This document shows positions 1 to 9,327 of a stretch of 64,000 nucleotides of DNA, piece after piece (the stretch's first letter is position 1; each line of letters opens with the position of its first letter). The notes under the pieces were generated by a model. The model was not told the DNA's origin, did no database searches, and saw only the letters and a list, made by a program, of their open reading frames with translations. This DNA comes from Pseudomonadota bacterium (lineage in GTDB: Bacteria; Pseudomonadota; Gammaproteobacteria; Xanthomonadales; Rhodanobacteraceae), in assembly GCA_021793575.1 (NCBI GenBank), contig JAJYSM010000007.1, forward strand, positions 16,884 to 80,883, written 5' to 3'. Made by a program: the position numbers and the translations under genes.

Positions 1-310
1 CGCCCTGCCCGTTCTCCAGCGAGAACATGCCGCCGCGCCCCTCGACCACGTCGATGATCAGCTGGGTGTGCTTCCAGTATTCGTACTGCGAGGGACTCAT
101 GTAAAACGGCGCATCGGCGATCACACCCAGCTGCACGTCATGGTCGCCGACGATGAAGTCGTGCTGCGGGTAGCACATCGGCGAGGAGCCGTCGCAGCAG
201 CCGCCGGACTGATGGAACAGCAGCGCGCCGTGCTGCTGGCGCAGGCGCTCGATCAGCGCCTGCGCCACCGGCGTGGCGAGCACCTTGGCAACGCGGTCGA
301 CGTCGGGCAT
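1..310 (-). CDS. DUF779 family protein (3' end cut by window edge)
   Basis: The gene reads leftward from ATG at 310 and runs off the window, leaving about 103 codons of a family usually near 110-120 residues. The visible part begins MPDVDRVAKVLATP and contains GGCCDGSSPMC, a cysteine-rich stretch typical of DUF779 proteins, followed by the conserved region around YMSPSQYEYWKHTQL. DUF779 genes are known to sit beside acetaldehyde and other aldehyde dehydrogenase genes, but the biochemical role is not established. Here it closes a minus-strand alcohol-oxidation cluster, 12 nt downstream of the TonB receptor stop, so co-transcription is likely. Family call is confident; function is unknown. Confidence 0.85.
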   Translation of the reverse strand, partial: MPDVDRVAKVLATPVAQALIERLRQQHGALLFHQSGGCCDGSSPMCYPQHDFIVGDHDVQLGVIADAPFYMSPSQYEYWKHTQLIIDVVEGRGGMFSLENGQG

Positions 311-321
311 GGCTGTCTCCG

Positions 322-2532
322 TCAGAACGTCAGGTTGGCGCCAAGCAGCCAGGTGCGGCCCGGGCCGGGCTCGTAGTAGCGGCCGTTGCCGTCGTTGACG
401 ATCACCGTGCCGATGTAGCGGCGGTTGGCCAGATTGTCCAGCCGCGCGCTCAGCTGCAGCCGCGTGCTGGCGCCCAGAGCAAGGGTGTAGCTGGCGTCGA
501 GCCCGATCAGACCATAACCGGCTGCCTGCTGGGTATTGGTGTCGTTGACGCTGACCGCGCCGACGCCGGTCAGCGTCAGCCCCTCGCGCCAGCCCAGATC
601 GCGGCCGTGCTCGACCCGCAGCGAGCCGTAGTTGTCCGGCACGCCGGGAATCCGCGCGCCGGCGGCCACCGGCGTCGTGGCGGCGACGCACGGCGTGCCG
701 GTGCAGGTGCGAAAGCCGTTGCGGAAGCGCGCCTGCAGGTGGGTGAAGCCGGCGGCCATGCGCCAGTCGCCGACCAGCTGGCCGGTCAGCGAAAACTCCA
801 CGCCCTGCCGCCGCGCGCTGCCCACGTTCTGGTAGGTGGCCCTGCCGTTCTCGTTGGTGGCCACCGCCAGCTCGTTGCTGGTGTCGGCGCGGAATGCGGC
901 GCTGTCGAACTCCAGCGCCGGGGTGATCTTCCACTTCGCGCCCGCTTCCAGGTTGCGGCTGCGCGATGCGCGCAGGTTGAACGCGAGCCCGGCCTGGCCG
1001 TCGCTGCGATAACCCAGCTCGTTGTAGCTCGGCGTCTCGAAGCCCTGGCCGAAGCTGGCATACAGCCGCAGGTTGGTGGCCGCACGGAACAGCAATCCGG
1101 CCATCGGAGTGGTGGCGAGGTAGTTGACGTGGCCGCTGTCGTTCGGGTTGCGCGCGGTGATGTAGAAATCGCGCTCGCTGAAGCGCACGTCGTCGTGCCG
1201 CAGCCCCAGCAGCAGCGACCAGCGCGGGCTGAAGTGCCAGTACCACTGCGCGTACTGCGCCACGTTGTTGACGTTGTCGTTCTCGTTGCGGCGCACCGCG
1301 CCGAGCACGCCCAGCGTGCCGCCGACGAAGTTCTCGTAGCCAAGCCGGTGCTGGCGCTGATAGTCGGCGCTGGCGCCGAGCACGAACTCGTACGCGCGCG
1401 AGGCCAGCTCGCCGCGGTGCGTCCAGCGCAGGTCGGTGCCGCCGTAGCGGGTATCCGGCGCCACCACGCCGCCGGACTGCAGCGGGTTCTTCTGCGGGCC
1501 GAGCGGTATCGACAGGTACTGCACGATGCTGCGCCGGCCGTAGTAGGCCATCACGCGCAGCGCGTCGGCGCTGTCGAGCTGCTGCTCGTAGATCACGCCG
1601 AGCTGGTTCTGGCGGGTGCTCTTGCGCGTGTTGAACTGGCTCGCCACGGCGGTGGCCTGGCGCGGGTTGGCGTCGACCTGGGCGCGGGTCAGCCCCAGCG
1701 GATCCTGCGCGACCGGCTGGCTCAGCCGGTTCAACACCAGGGTGAGCTTGCGCTGCTTGCCCAGATCGATGTTGAACTTGGCGTTGGCCGACTGCCGCCG
1801 CACGCGGCTGTGCTGGCGGTAGCCGCCGGAGAGGAACTGCGAGGCGGCGATGTTGTAGTCGACCCGGCCCACCGTGCCGCGGGTGTCGACGCCGAAGCGG
1901 AAAGTATCGTTGCTGCCGGCATACACGCCCACCGTGGTCACCGGGGTGGGCGTGCCGTCCGCACTCCACAGCTGCACCACGCCGCCGGCGGCATTGCCGT
2001 ACAGCACCGAGAACGGCCCGCGCAGCACCTCGACCCGATCGGCGCTGTCGAGGTTGAACTGCGACACCTGGCCCTGGCCGTCCGGCAGCGTGGCCGGGAT
2101 GCCGTCCATGAACACGCGGATGCTGCGTACGCCGAAGGTGGCGCGCGCGCCGAAGCCGCGGATCGAGATCTGCTCGTCCTGCGCGTAGTTCTGGCGGTCG
2201 CGCGCGAGGATGCCCGGCACCCCGACCAACGTCTCGGACAGGTTGATGCCGGCCTGGCCCGCCTCCGCCGGCGCCACCCTGATCACGCTGAGCGCGGCGG
2301 GGAGGTCGAACGGCGCAATGTCGAGCCGGCTCGCGTTGACCTGCACCGAAGGCAGCGTGGTGAGCCGCAGCGGCGGCGTAGCGGCCGGTGCGTCCTGCGC
2401 CGCCAGCGGCTGCATCGCCAGCCCGGCCCACAGCAGCGCCGCGAGCGGATGACGCCAGGCCGCGGCCGTGGCGGGAAGGTGGCGGTAACCGATGCGTCGT
2501 CCCGTCTGTCTCACGCTGCTGCTCCTGCCCAT
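322..2532 (-). CDS. TonB-dependent outer-membrane receptor, YncD/PqqU-like
   Basis: A 736-residue outer-membrane receptor. A basic N-terminus and hydrophobic stretch ending near MQPLAAQDA form the signal peptide. The plug domain follows (SETLVGVPGILARDRQNYAQ, then ISIRGFGAR, DGIPATLPDGQGQ and VEVLRGPFSVLYGN), and the 22-strand-type barrel ends in the terminal phenylalanine of LLGANLTF. The plug wording recalls E. coli YncD, now known as PqqU, a PQQ transporter. This, with the adjacent PQQ dehydrogenase gene, suggests uptake of PQQ; a lanthanide chelate or other siderophore is the alternative. ATG at 2532 was preferred; an in-frame GTG at 2547 would overlap the upstream stop. It is 4 nt from the preceding cytochrome fusion gene, so one operon is likely. 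Confidence 0.85.
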   Translation of the reverse strand: MGRSSSVRQTGRRIGYRHLPATAAAWRHPLAALLWAGLAMQPLAAQDAPAATPPLRLTTLPSVQVNASRLDIAPFDLPAALSVIRVAPAEAGQAGINLSETLVGVPGILARDRQNYAQDEQISIRGFGARATFGVRSIRVFMDGIPATLPDGQGQVSQFNLDSADRVEVLRGPFSVLYGNAAGGVVQLWSADGTPTPVTTVGVYAGSNDTFRFGVDTRGTVGRVDYNIAASQFLSGGYRQHSRVRRQSANAKFNIDLGKQRKLTLVLNRLSQPVAQDPLGLTRAQVDANPRQATAVASQFNTRKSTRQNQLGVIYEQQLDSADALRVMAYYGRRSIVQYLSIPLGPQKNPLQSGGVVAPDTRYGGTDLRWTHRGELASRAYEFVLGASADYQRQHRLGYENFVGGTLGVLGAVRRNENDNVNNVAQYAQWYWHFSPRWSLLLGLRHDDVRFSERDFYITARNPNDSGHVNYLATTPMAGLLFRAATNLRLYASFGQGFETPSYNELGYRSDGQAGLAFNLRASRSRNLEAGAKWKITPALEFDSAAFRADTSNELAVATNENGRATYQNVGSARRQGVEFSLTGQLVGDWRMAAGFTHLQARFRNGFRTCTGTPCVAATTPVAAGARIPGVPDNYGSLRVEHGRDLGWREGLTLTGVGAVSVNDTNTQQAAGYGLIGLDASYTLALGASTRLQLSARLDNLANRRYIGTVIVNDGNGRYYEPGPGRTWLLGANLTF

Positions 2533-2536
2533 CGAC

Positions 2537-3748
2537 TCAGTCGCCACGATAGACCAACTTCACTTTCGAGCGCCTGGCGCCCTCGAAGGTCAGCGTCTTG
2601 CTGCCGGCCGGGTAGCCGTTCTGCTGCAGCAGGAACGCCATGATCTCCACATAGTCATCATGCGCCAGGCTGCCCGGGTCGGTAGCCGGCATGTTGTGGG
2701 TGAGGATCGAGAAGATGTCGCTGACGTGGAACTTCGACTGCGCCGAGGCGAAGTTGGGGCCTTTCAGCGCCGGTCCGGCGCGGCCTTCCAGCGTCGGGCC
2801 GTGGCACTGCGCGCAGTTGGCCAGGAACTTCTGCTTGCCGTTGTCGGCCTGGACCACCGTGTACAGCGCCGGCACCGCGGCCGGCTTGCGCGGCTTGCCT
2901 GCCGAACCGCCGCAGTGGCCGCCGCTCGACGCACCGCGCGGCGCGTGCCGCAGCATCGCGGTGCCGCGCCGCACCGGCAGCGCTGCGCCCGCCTGCGCAT
3001 ACGGCGCCAGCAGCCGGGCCAGCTGACCCGAGTGGGCCAGCGCGTCGATCGACTGCTCGAACGCGCGCGCGGCCGGTGCATTCGTGCTGTCGTACAGCGC
3101 CACCAGGTTGAACTGCGCATGCGGCTCGCGCAGTTCGTGATAGCTGAAGCGGCTGGCCTCATGCCGGCTGGCCAGATAGCGCACGATTGTCGGCTGCCAC
3201 AGCATCGCCGCGCTCACCGCGTGCTTTTCCAGCGCATGCAGCGAGCCCGCGTCGCTGCGGTGGACGTCCGCCTCGACGTTCGGATGGCTGGCGAAATACA
3301 GGTTGGGCGTGGTCTGGTAGGTCACCGCCACATCGCTGTGCAGCGGCAGCTCGGCCAGCGTCTCGGCGCGGCTGCCGCTGGGCGTGACCAGCACGAAGCC
3401 GGTGTGGCCATAGGGTGTGCTGGCCAGCAGTCCTGGCGGCACCGCATGGGCGTCGGCGTCGATCGGGAAGCCGAGCACCAGCGAGCAGCGGTTCTCCGCC
3501 AGCTGGTTGAACTTGCTCAGCGCGAAGCCCTCGTCGCCACCGCTGCCGTTGAAGGCATGCACGCGCAGCGTGCTGCCCTGCTGGGCAGCCACGGCACGGG
3601 CAAGGTTTGCGTCCATGCTGGCGGTGGGGCTGCTGTTGTCGATGCACACGGAAAGTTCGGCCGCGGCGGCGCTGCCGCCGTAGATGAGTACGGCGGCGAT
3701 CGTGGCGAGCCAGATCCAGCGGTGCTGCGGTGATGGATGTTTCTTCAT
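2537..3748 (-). CDS. XoxJ-like periplasmic binding protein fused to cytochrome c
   Basis: A 403-residue periplasmic protein. Residues 1-30 are a signal peptide (ending GSAAAA). Residues 31-260 form a type-2 solute-binding domain of the kind found beside quinoprotein dehydrogenases (XoxJ/MxaJ type). After a Gly/Pro/Lys linker, residues 295-380 form a class I cytochrome c with the CAQCH haem site (Cys312, Cys315, His316) and Met353 in HNMPATDPGS as the likely sixth ligand. Quinoprotein alcohol dehydrogenases normally use separate J and G (cytochrome) proteins; here one polypeptide carries both. It lies 13 nt after the dehydrogenase stop, so it is probably that enzyme's electron acceptor. ATG at 3748 starts the signal peptide; the longer upstream frame has no support. 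Confidence 0.85.
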   Translation of the reverse strand: MKKHPSPQHRWIWLATIAAVLIYGGSAAAAELSVCIDNSSPTASMDANLARAVAAQQGSTLRVHAFNGSGGDEGFALSKFNQLAENRCSLVLGFPIDADAHAVPPGLLASTPYGHTGFVLVTPSGSRAETLAELPLHSDVAVTYQTTPNLYFASHPNVEADVHRSDAGSLHALEKHAVSAAMLWQPTIVRYLASRHEASRFSYHELREPHAQFNLVALYDSTNAPAARAFEQSIDALAHSGQLARLLAPYAQAGAALPVRRGTAMLRHAPRGASSGGHCGGSAGKPRKPAAVPALYTVVQADNGKQKFLANCAQCHGPTLEGRAGPALKGPNFASAQSKFHVSDIFSILTHNMPATDPGSLAHDDYVEIMAFLLQQNGYPAGSKTLTFEGARRSKVKLVYRGD

Positions 3749-3761
3749 GCCGGCACTCCGC

Positions 3762-5459
3762 TTACAGCGAGAAAACGTACAGGTGGCCGCCGACCGGGAT
3801 CTTGGCCACATCGGGATCCTTGGCCATGTCACCGCCCCAGATCGGCGTGGCACCGCCCCAGCCAGCGTAGATGCCGATGTACTGCTTGCCATCGACTTTC
3901 CAGGTGCTGGGTACACCGATGATGCCGGAGGTCATCTGCGGGCTCTTCCACAGCACCTTGCCGGTCTTGGCGTCGAACGCATACAGATAGCCGTCTGCGC
4001 TGCCGGAGAACACCAGCCCGCCGGCCGTGCTCAGCATGCCGCTGTTCCACGGCAGCTTGGAGGGGAAATTCCAGACCTGCTTGCCGGTGTTGACATCGAT
4101 CGCCTGCACCGAACCCCAGATACCCTTGAACGCCGGATCGGCCATCACCTTGAAAGTTTCACCGAGGAACGGCAGACCCGCCTTGTACGCCACCGTAGTG
4201 CCCTTGATGGTCATGCAGGTGTGCATGGTCGGCACGTAGGCCAGGTGCGTCTGCGGATCGACCGAGATCGGCCACCAGTTCTTGCCACCGAGGAAGCTCG
4301 GGCAGGTGAACACCTGCTTGTCGATGGTCGGGCGCATCGCCGGATCGGTCACCGGCTTGCCGTCCTTGAAGCCGCTGACCGAGGTGGCGGTGGCGAACTT
4401 CTCGGCGTAGATCAGCTTGCCGTCGGTGCGGTCGATCGCATAGAACCAGCCGTTGCGGCTGGCCGACACCAGCGCCTTGTAGGGCTTGCCCTGGTAGTCG
4501 ATGTCGGTGAGCACGGTTTCGTTGGTGCCGTCGTAGTCCCAGGTGTCGTTGGGCGTGTACTGGTAGTGCCACTTGATCTTGCCGGTGGCCGGATTCATCG
4601 CGATGACCGAATCGGTGTACAGGTTGTCGCCCGGACGCAGCGTGGCCAGCCACGGGCCGGGGTTGCCGACGCCCCAGAACAGCGTGTCGGTGGTCGGATC
4701 GTAGCTGCCGGTGAGCCACGCGCCGCCGCCGCCGGTCTTGTACGCGCCCTTGGGCCAGGTCTTGCCACCCGGCTCGTTCGGCGCGGGGATGGTGAACTGC
4801 TTCCACAGCGGCTTGCCGGTCCTGGCATCCAGCGCCGCCACGAAGCCGCGCGCGCCGTATTCGCCGCCGGACATACCCACGATCACCTTGCCCTTGACGA
4901 TCAGCGGCGCCAGCGTCATCGCGCCGCCCATATCGGCCGGCGCCAGCTGGCGCTTCCACACCAGCTTGCCGGTGGGGCCGTCCAGCGCCACCACGTAGTT
5001 GTCCAGCGTGGCCATGTAGACGTCATTGCCGTACAGCGCCACGCCGCGGTTGACCACGTCGCAGCAGACCGTCTTCAGGCCGACGTGGGAGAGATCCTGC
5101 TGGTATTTCCACAGCAGCTTGCCGGTGCTGGCCTGGAACGCGAGCAGCTCGTCCTTCGGCGTGGTGATGAACAGGTAGTCGCCGTTGACGATCGGCGGCG
5201 CCTCGTGGCCCTGGTCGAAGCCGGTCTTGTAGTCCCACACCTGCTTGAGGCCGGTCACGTTGCCGGTGTTGATGTTGTCGAACGGCGCATAGCCGGAGCT
5301 GGTGTAGTCGCGGCGGTACATCAGCCAGCCGTTGTCGCTGGCGGCGGCGCCCAGGCGCGCCGTGGTGACGGGCTGGTAGTCGGCGGCGAGTGCGCCGCCG
5401 GCCAGCACGGTCATGGCCACACACAGGGCGGTCTTGCGCAGGGTGGTGAGAGATTTCAT
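3762..5459 (-). CDS. PQQ-dependent alcohol dehydrogenase, lanthanide type (XoxF/PedH-like)
   Basis: A 565-residue periplasmic quinoprotein that oxidises primary alcohols to aldehydes. Signal peptide 1-26 (ending GGALAA) is followed by an eight-bladed propeller with repeated TGK-x-LWK tryptophan-docking motifs. Vicinal Cys132-Cys133 (TVCCDVV) form the disulfide ring over PQQ. Predicted metal ligands are Glu200, Asn266 and catalytic Asp308 in TWDYDG. Asp310, two residues after the catalytic Asp, is the extra acidic ligand that marks lanthanide-dependent XoxF and PedH enzymes; calcium MxaF has Ala there. ATG at 5459 has a good AGGAAG ribosome site. Substrate is inferred as ethanol or another short alcohol because of the aldehyde dehydrogenase upstream; methanol cannot be excluded. 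Confidence 0.92.
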   Translation of the reverse strand: MKSLTTLRKTALCVAMTVLAGGALAADYQPVTTARLGAAASDNGWLMYRRDYTSSGYAPFDNINTGNVTGLKQVWDYKTGFDQGHEAPPIVNGDYLFITTPKDELLAFQASTGKLLWKYQQDLSHVGLKTVCCDVVNRGVALYGNDVYMATLDNYVVALDGPTGKLVWKRQLAPADMGGAMTLAPLIVKGKVIVGMSGGEYGARGFVAALDARTGKPLWKQFTIPAPNEPGGKTWPKGAYKTGGGGAWLTGSYDPTTDTLFWGVGNPGPWLATLRPGDNLYTDSVIAMNPATGKIKWHYQYTPNDTWDYDGTNETVLTDIDYQGKPYKALVSASRNGWFYAIDRTDGKLIYAEKFATATSVSGFKDGKPVTDPAMRPTIDKQVFTCPSFLGGKNWWPISVDPQTHLAYVPTMHTCMTIKGTTVAYKAGLPFLGETFKVMADPAFKGIWGSVQAIDVNTGKQVWNFPSKLPWNSGMLSTAGGLVFSGSADGYLYAFDAKTGKVLWKSPQMTSGIIGVPSTWKVDGKQYIGIYAGWGGATPIWGGDMAKDPDVAKIPVGGHLYVFSL

Positions 5460-5521
5460 GGGTCGCTTCCTCGTGGTGAGTCGAAGGGAACAGAAGGTCG
5501 CCCCGCCCCGGGCAGCCGCTG

Positions 5522-5538
5522 CGTGGGCACCGCCCACG
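5522..5538. promoter_or_regulatory. Perfect inverted repeat in the leader of the PQQ dehydrogenase gene
   Basis: CGTGGGC-ACC-GCCCACG is a perfect 7-bp inverted repeat with a 3-nt centre, 62 nt upstream of the dehydrogenase start. It could be an operator or an RNA hairpin in the leader. There is no T-run, so a terminator is unlikely. Role is inferred only. Confidence 0.35.
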
Positions 5539-5562
5539 ATTGAGCGCGGCGAACGACGCGCA

Positions 5563-5578
5563 GGCAGCATCCTGCCCA
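5563..5578 (-). promoter_or_regulatory. Weak candidate -24/-12 (sigma-54) promoter for the PQQ dehydrogenase
   Basis: On the minus strand the sequence TGGGCAGGATGCTGCC has the GG-N10-GC geometry of sigma-54 promoters but matches the consensus TGGCACG-N4-TTGC poorly. It would start transcription about 90 nt before the dehydrogenase gene. It is listed because the next gene upstream has a better sigma-54 site and a dedicated activator. Confidence 0.25.
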
Positions 5579-5620
5579 GCCCCCGGGCAGATGATTCGTC
5601 GTGGTATGCGAGCGCGCTGG

Positions 5621-5647
5621 CTGCCGACGGCCCAAGGCCGTCGGCAG
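5621..5647 (-). terminator. Hairpin just after the aldehyde dehydrogenase stop
   Basis: CTGCCGACGGCC and GGCCGTCGGCAG form a perfect 12-bp stem with a 3-nt loop, starting 9 nt past the aldehyde dehydrogenase stop codon. No T-run follows on the minus strand, so it may be an imperfect terminator or an mRNA-stabilising end rather than a strong intrinsic terminator. Confidence 0.5.
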
Positions 5648-5656
5648 GGCGCGGCC

Positions 5657-7177
<1,521 letters not shown>

Positions 7178-7216
7178 GGGTGTGTGCTCCGTGGTTGGAT
7201 AGGTAAGGGTGCAAAG

Positions 7217-7232
7217 AGCAGAAGCCGTGCCA
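7217..7232 (-). promoter_or_regulatory. Sigma-54 (-24/-12) promoter of the aldehyde dehydrogenase gene
   Basis: The minus strand reads TGGCACGGCTTCTGCT, matching TGGCACG-N4-TTGCT at all but one position and with exact GG-N10-GC spacing. Transcription would start near 7206, giving a leader of about 29 nt that contains the GGAG ribosome site. The adjacent divergent gene encodes a sigma-54 activator, which supports the call. Confidence 0.8.
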
Positions 7233-7377
7233 GCATCCCGCGTTGCACTGCATTGCTGCATCGTGTCAAGCGGCCAAATGCCGCAGCCAGAAGGAAAACA
7301 TTTTTTATCGCCGCAATGCAGCACGCATGCCGATGGCGTGAGGATTGCGCTTTGCCGCGCCATGTGTTTTGTATCCA

Positions 7378-7412
7378 GACACCCCTTCGAAAGGTGTCGC
7401 AGATTGCGACAC
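7378..7412. promoter_or_regulatory. Nested inverted repeats, probable activator binding sites
   Basis: Two overlapping dyads lie about 150-180 bp upstream of the sigma-54 promoter. GACACC (7378-7383) pairs with GGTGTC (7393-7398) around a near-palindromic CTTCGAAAG core, and GTGTCGCA (7394-7401) pairs perfectly with TGCGACAC (7405-7412) over a 3-nt spacer. Position and symmetry suit upstream activator sites for the AcoR-like protein. The second dyad ends 12 bp before the regulator start, so autoregulation is also possible. Confidence 0.65.
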
Positions 7413-7424
7413 TCGAGGTATCGC

Positions 7425-9302
7425 ATGCGCCATCCGGCCTTCATCGAATCGATCAACAGCGCGCGCCGAAGCTTCTTCGACAGCGGTGCGGAACCGCGCG
7501 GCCTGGTCTCCGACACCATCCTCGCGTCGTGGCAGCGCTGTCGCCGGCAGGGCCTGGTGGCCGAGGCGCCACCCAGCGTGGCGCTGGTCGAACGGCACCA
7601 GCTGAGCGAGCGGCAGCAGCAGCACGAGGTGCTGCGCCGCGTGTGCCGGCCGGAGCTGGAGGCGCTGTACGCCAGCGCGAATCACGCCGGCAGCATCGTG
7701 ATACTGACCGCACCGGACGGTTTCATCCTCGATGCGCTGGGCAATGCCGATTTCCTCGACAAGGCGGCGCGCGTGTCGCTGCGGCCGGGGGCGCCGTGGA
7801 GCGAGGCCGCCACCGGCACCAACGCGATCGGCACCGCGCTGATCGAGCGCTGCGCGGTGGAGGTGCGCGGCGGCGAACACTACTACGCGCCGCATCGGGT
7901 GCTGAGCTGTTCGGCCTCGCCGATCTTCGACGCGCACGGCGAGGTGGTCGGCGTGCTGGACCTCTCCGGCGAGGCCTCGGTGCACCACCTGCATGCGCTG
8001 GGCATGGTGCAGCTGGCGGTCGAGCAGATCGAGCACCGGCTGTTCGAGAGTGACTTCGACGGCGCCGACATCGTGCGCATCCAGCCCGACCCGGCGCTGC
8101 TGGGCACTGCGCGCGAGGGCATGCTGGTGTTCGAGGCGCACCGGCTGGTGGCGGCCAACCGGCATGCGCTGCGCCTGCTCGGCATGGACTGGAGCGAGCT
8201 GGGCAAGCGCCGCTACGACGAACTGTTCGCCTCCGCGCTGCCGCGACCGGGCAGCGTCGCCGGCATGCGCTGCCAGAGCGGCGACATGGTGCATGCCAGG
8301 CGCGATGCGCCGCGCCAGGCCGGCGTCAGCTCACGCGTAGCGCGCAGCACGCGGATCAAGCCGGTGCGCTCGCCGGCGGCGGTGTTCTCGCGCGAGCTGG
8401 ATACCGCGATCGAGCGCAGCGTGCGCCTGCTCAATGCCGACATCCCGCTGCTGCTGCAGGGCGAAACCGGCACTGGCAAAGAGGTGGTGGCGCGCGAGCT
8501 GCACCGGCGCAGCGCACGCGCCGGCGCACCGTTCATCGCGGTGAACTGCGCCGCCCTGCCCGAGAGCCTGATCGAGTCGGAGCTGTTCGGCTACCTGCCC
8601 GGCGCCTTCACCGGCGCCCGGCGCGACGGCGCGCCCGGCCTGCTGCGTGAAGCCAACGGCGGCACGCTGTTCCTGGACGAACTGGGCGACATGCCGCTGG
8701 CGATGCAGAGTCGCCTGCTGCGCGTGCTGCAGGAGCGCGAGGTCACCCCGCTCGGCGGCACCCGCGCCCACGCCATCGACGTCACCGTGATCGCCGCCAC
8801 GCATCGCGACCTGGCCGCCGCGGTGGAGCGCGGCGAATTCCGCGCCGACCTCTACTACCGCATCGCGCAGTCGACCCTGCAGCTGCCATCACTGCGTGAG
8901 CATGTCGACCTCGCCTCGCTGATCGCCCAGCTGTGGCGCGCGCTGGGTGCCGAACAGATCCCGATGCAGTTGCATCCGCAGCTGCTGGACACGCTGGCCA
9001 GCCGGCGCTGGCCCGGCAACCTGCGCCAGCTGGTCGGCCTGCTGCGCAGCCTGATGGCGCTGGGCGACGTCGGCGCCACGCTCACCCGCGACGACCTGCC
9101 GCCTGATCCGCAGGATCAGAAAATGCACCTGCCGGCGGCGCCAACCGAGCTGACCGGCAGCCTCGATGCGATCGAACAGCAGGCCATCGACACGGCGATC
9201 AGCGCCTGCCACGGCAACCTGGCCGCGGCGGCGCGCAAGCTCGGGGTCAGCCGCAGCACCATCTATCGGCGACTGCAGTCGCAAGCGGGGCAGCACGACT
9301 GA
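7425..9302 (+). CDS. Sigma-54-dependent transcriptional activator, AcoR family
   Basis: A 625-residue enhancer-binding protein. The N-terminal GAF-type sensory region is at about 75-205 ([16 protein letters not shown] is typical of AcoR). The AAA+ domain at about 320-550 has Walker A GETGTGKE (346-353), the sigma-54 contact loop GAFTGA (393-398) and Walker B LFLDELGD; a Fis-type helix-turn-helix is at about 585-620 ([16 protein letters not shown]). AcoR proteins activate acetoin and aldehyde catabolic genes. ATG at 7425 has GAGG 7 nt upstream. It is divergent from the aldehyde dehydrogenase with its sigma-54 promoter, so that gene is the likely target; the signal molecule is inferred to be an aldehyde, alcohol or acetoin. 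Confidence 0.92.
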   Translation: MRHPAFIESINSARRSFFDSGAEPRGLVSDTILASWQRCRRQGLVAEAPPSVALVERHQLSERQQQHEVLRRVCRPELEALYASANHAGSIVILTAPDGFILDALGNADFLDKAARVSLRPGAPWSEAATGTNAIGTALIERCAVEVRGGEHYYAPHRVLSCSASPIFDAHGEVVGVLDLSGEASVHHLHALGMVQLAVEQIEHRLFESDFDGADIVRIQPDPALLGTAREGMLVFEAHRLVAANRHALRLLGMDWSELGKRRYDELFASALPRPGSVAGMRCQSGDMVHARRDAPRQAGVSSRVARSTRIKPVRSPAAVFSRELDTAIERSVRLLNADIPLLLQGETGTGKEVVARELHRRSARAGAPFIAVNCAALPESLIESELFGYLPGAFTGARRDGAPGLLREANGGTLFLDELGDMPLAMQSRLLRVLQEREVTPLGGTRAHAIDVTVIAATHRDLAAAVERGEFRADLYYRIAQSTLQLPSLREHVDLASLIAQLWRALGAEQIPMQLHPQLLDTLASRRWPGNLRQLVGLLRSLMALGDVGATLTRDDLPPDPQDQKMHLPAAPTELTGSLDAIEQQAIDTAISACHGNLAAAARKLGVSRSTIYRRLQSQAGQHD

Positions 9303-9327
9303 TTCCGGCTGCCGCGATGCGCTGCGC

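Noticed and set aside
607..2643. 678-residue plus-strand frame opposite the TonB receptor
   Set aside because: Arg/Ala/Gly-rich antisense translation with no motif; the minus strand encodes a complete receptor.
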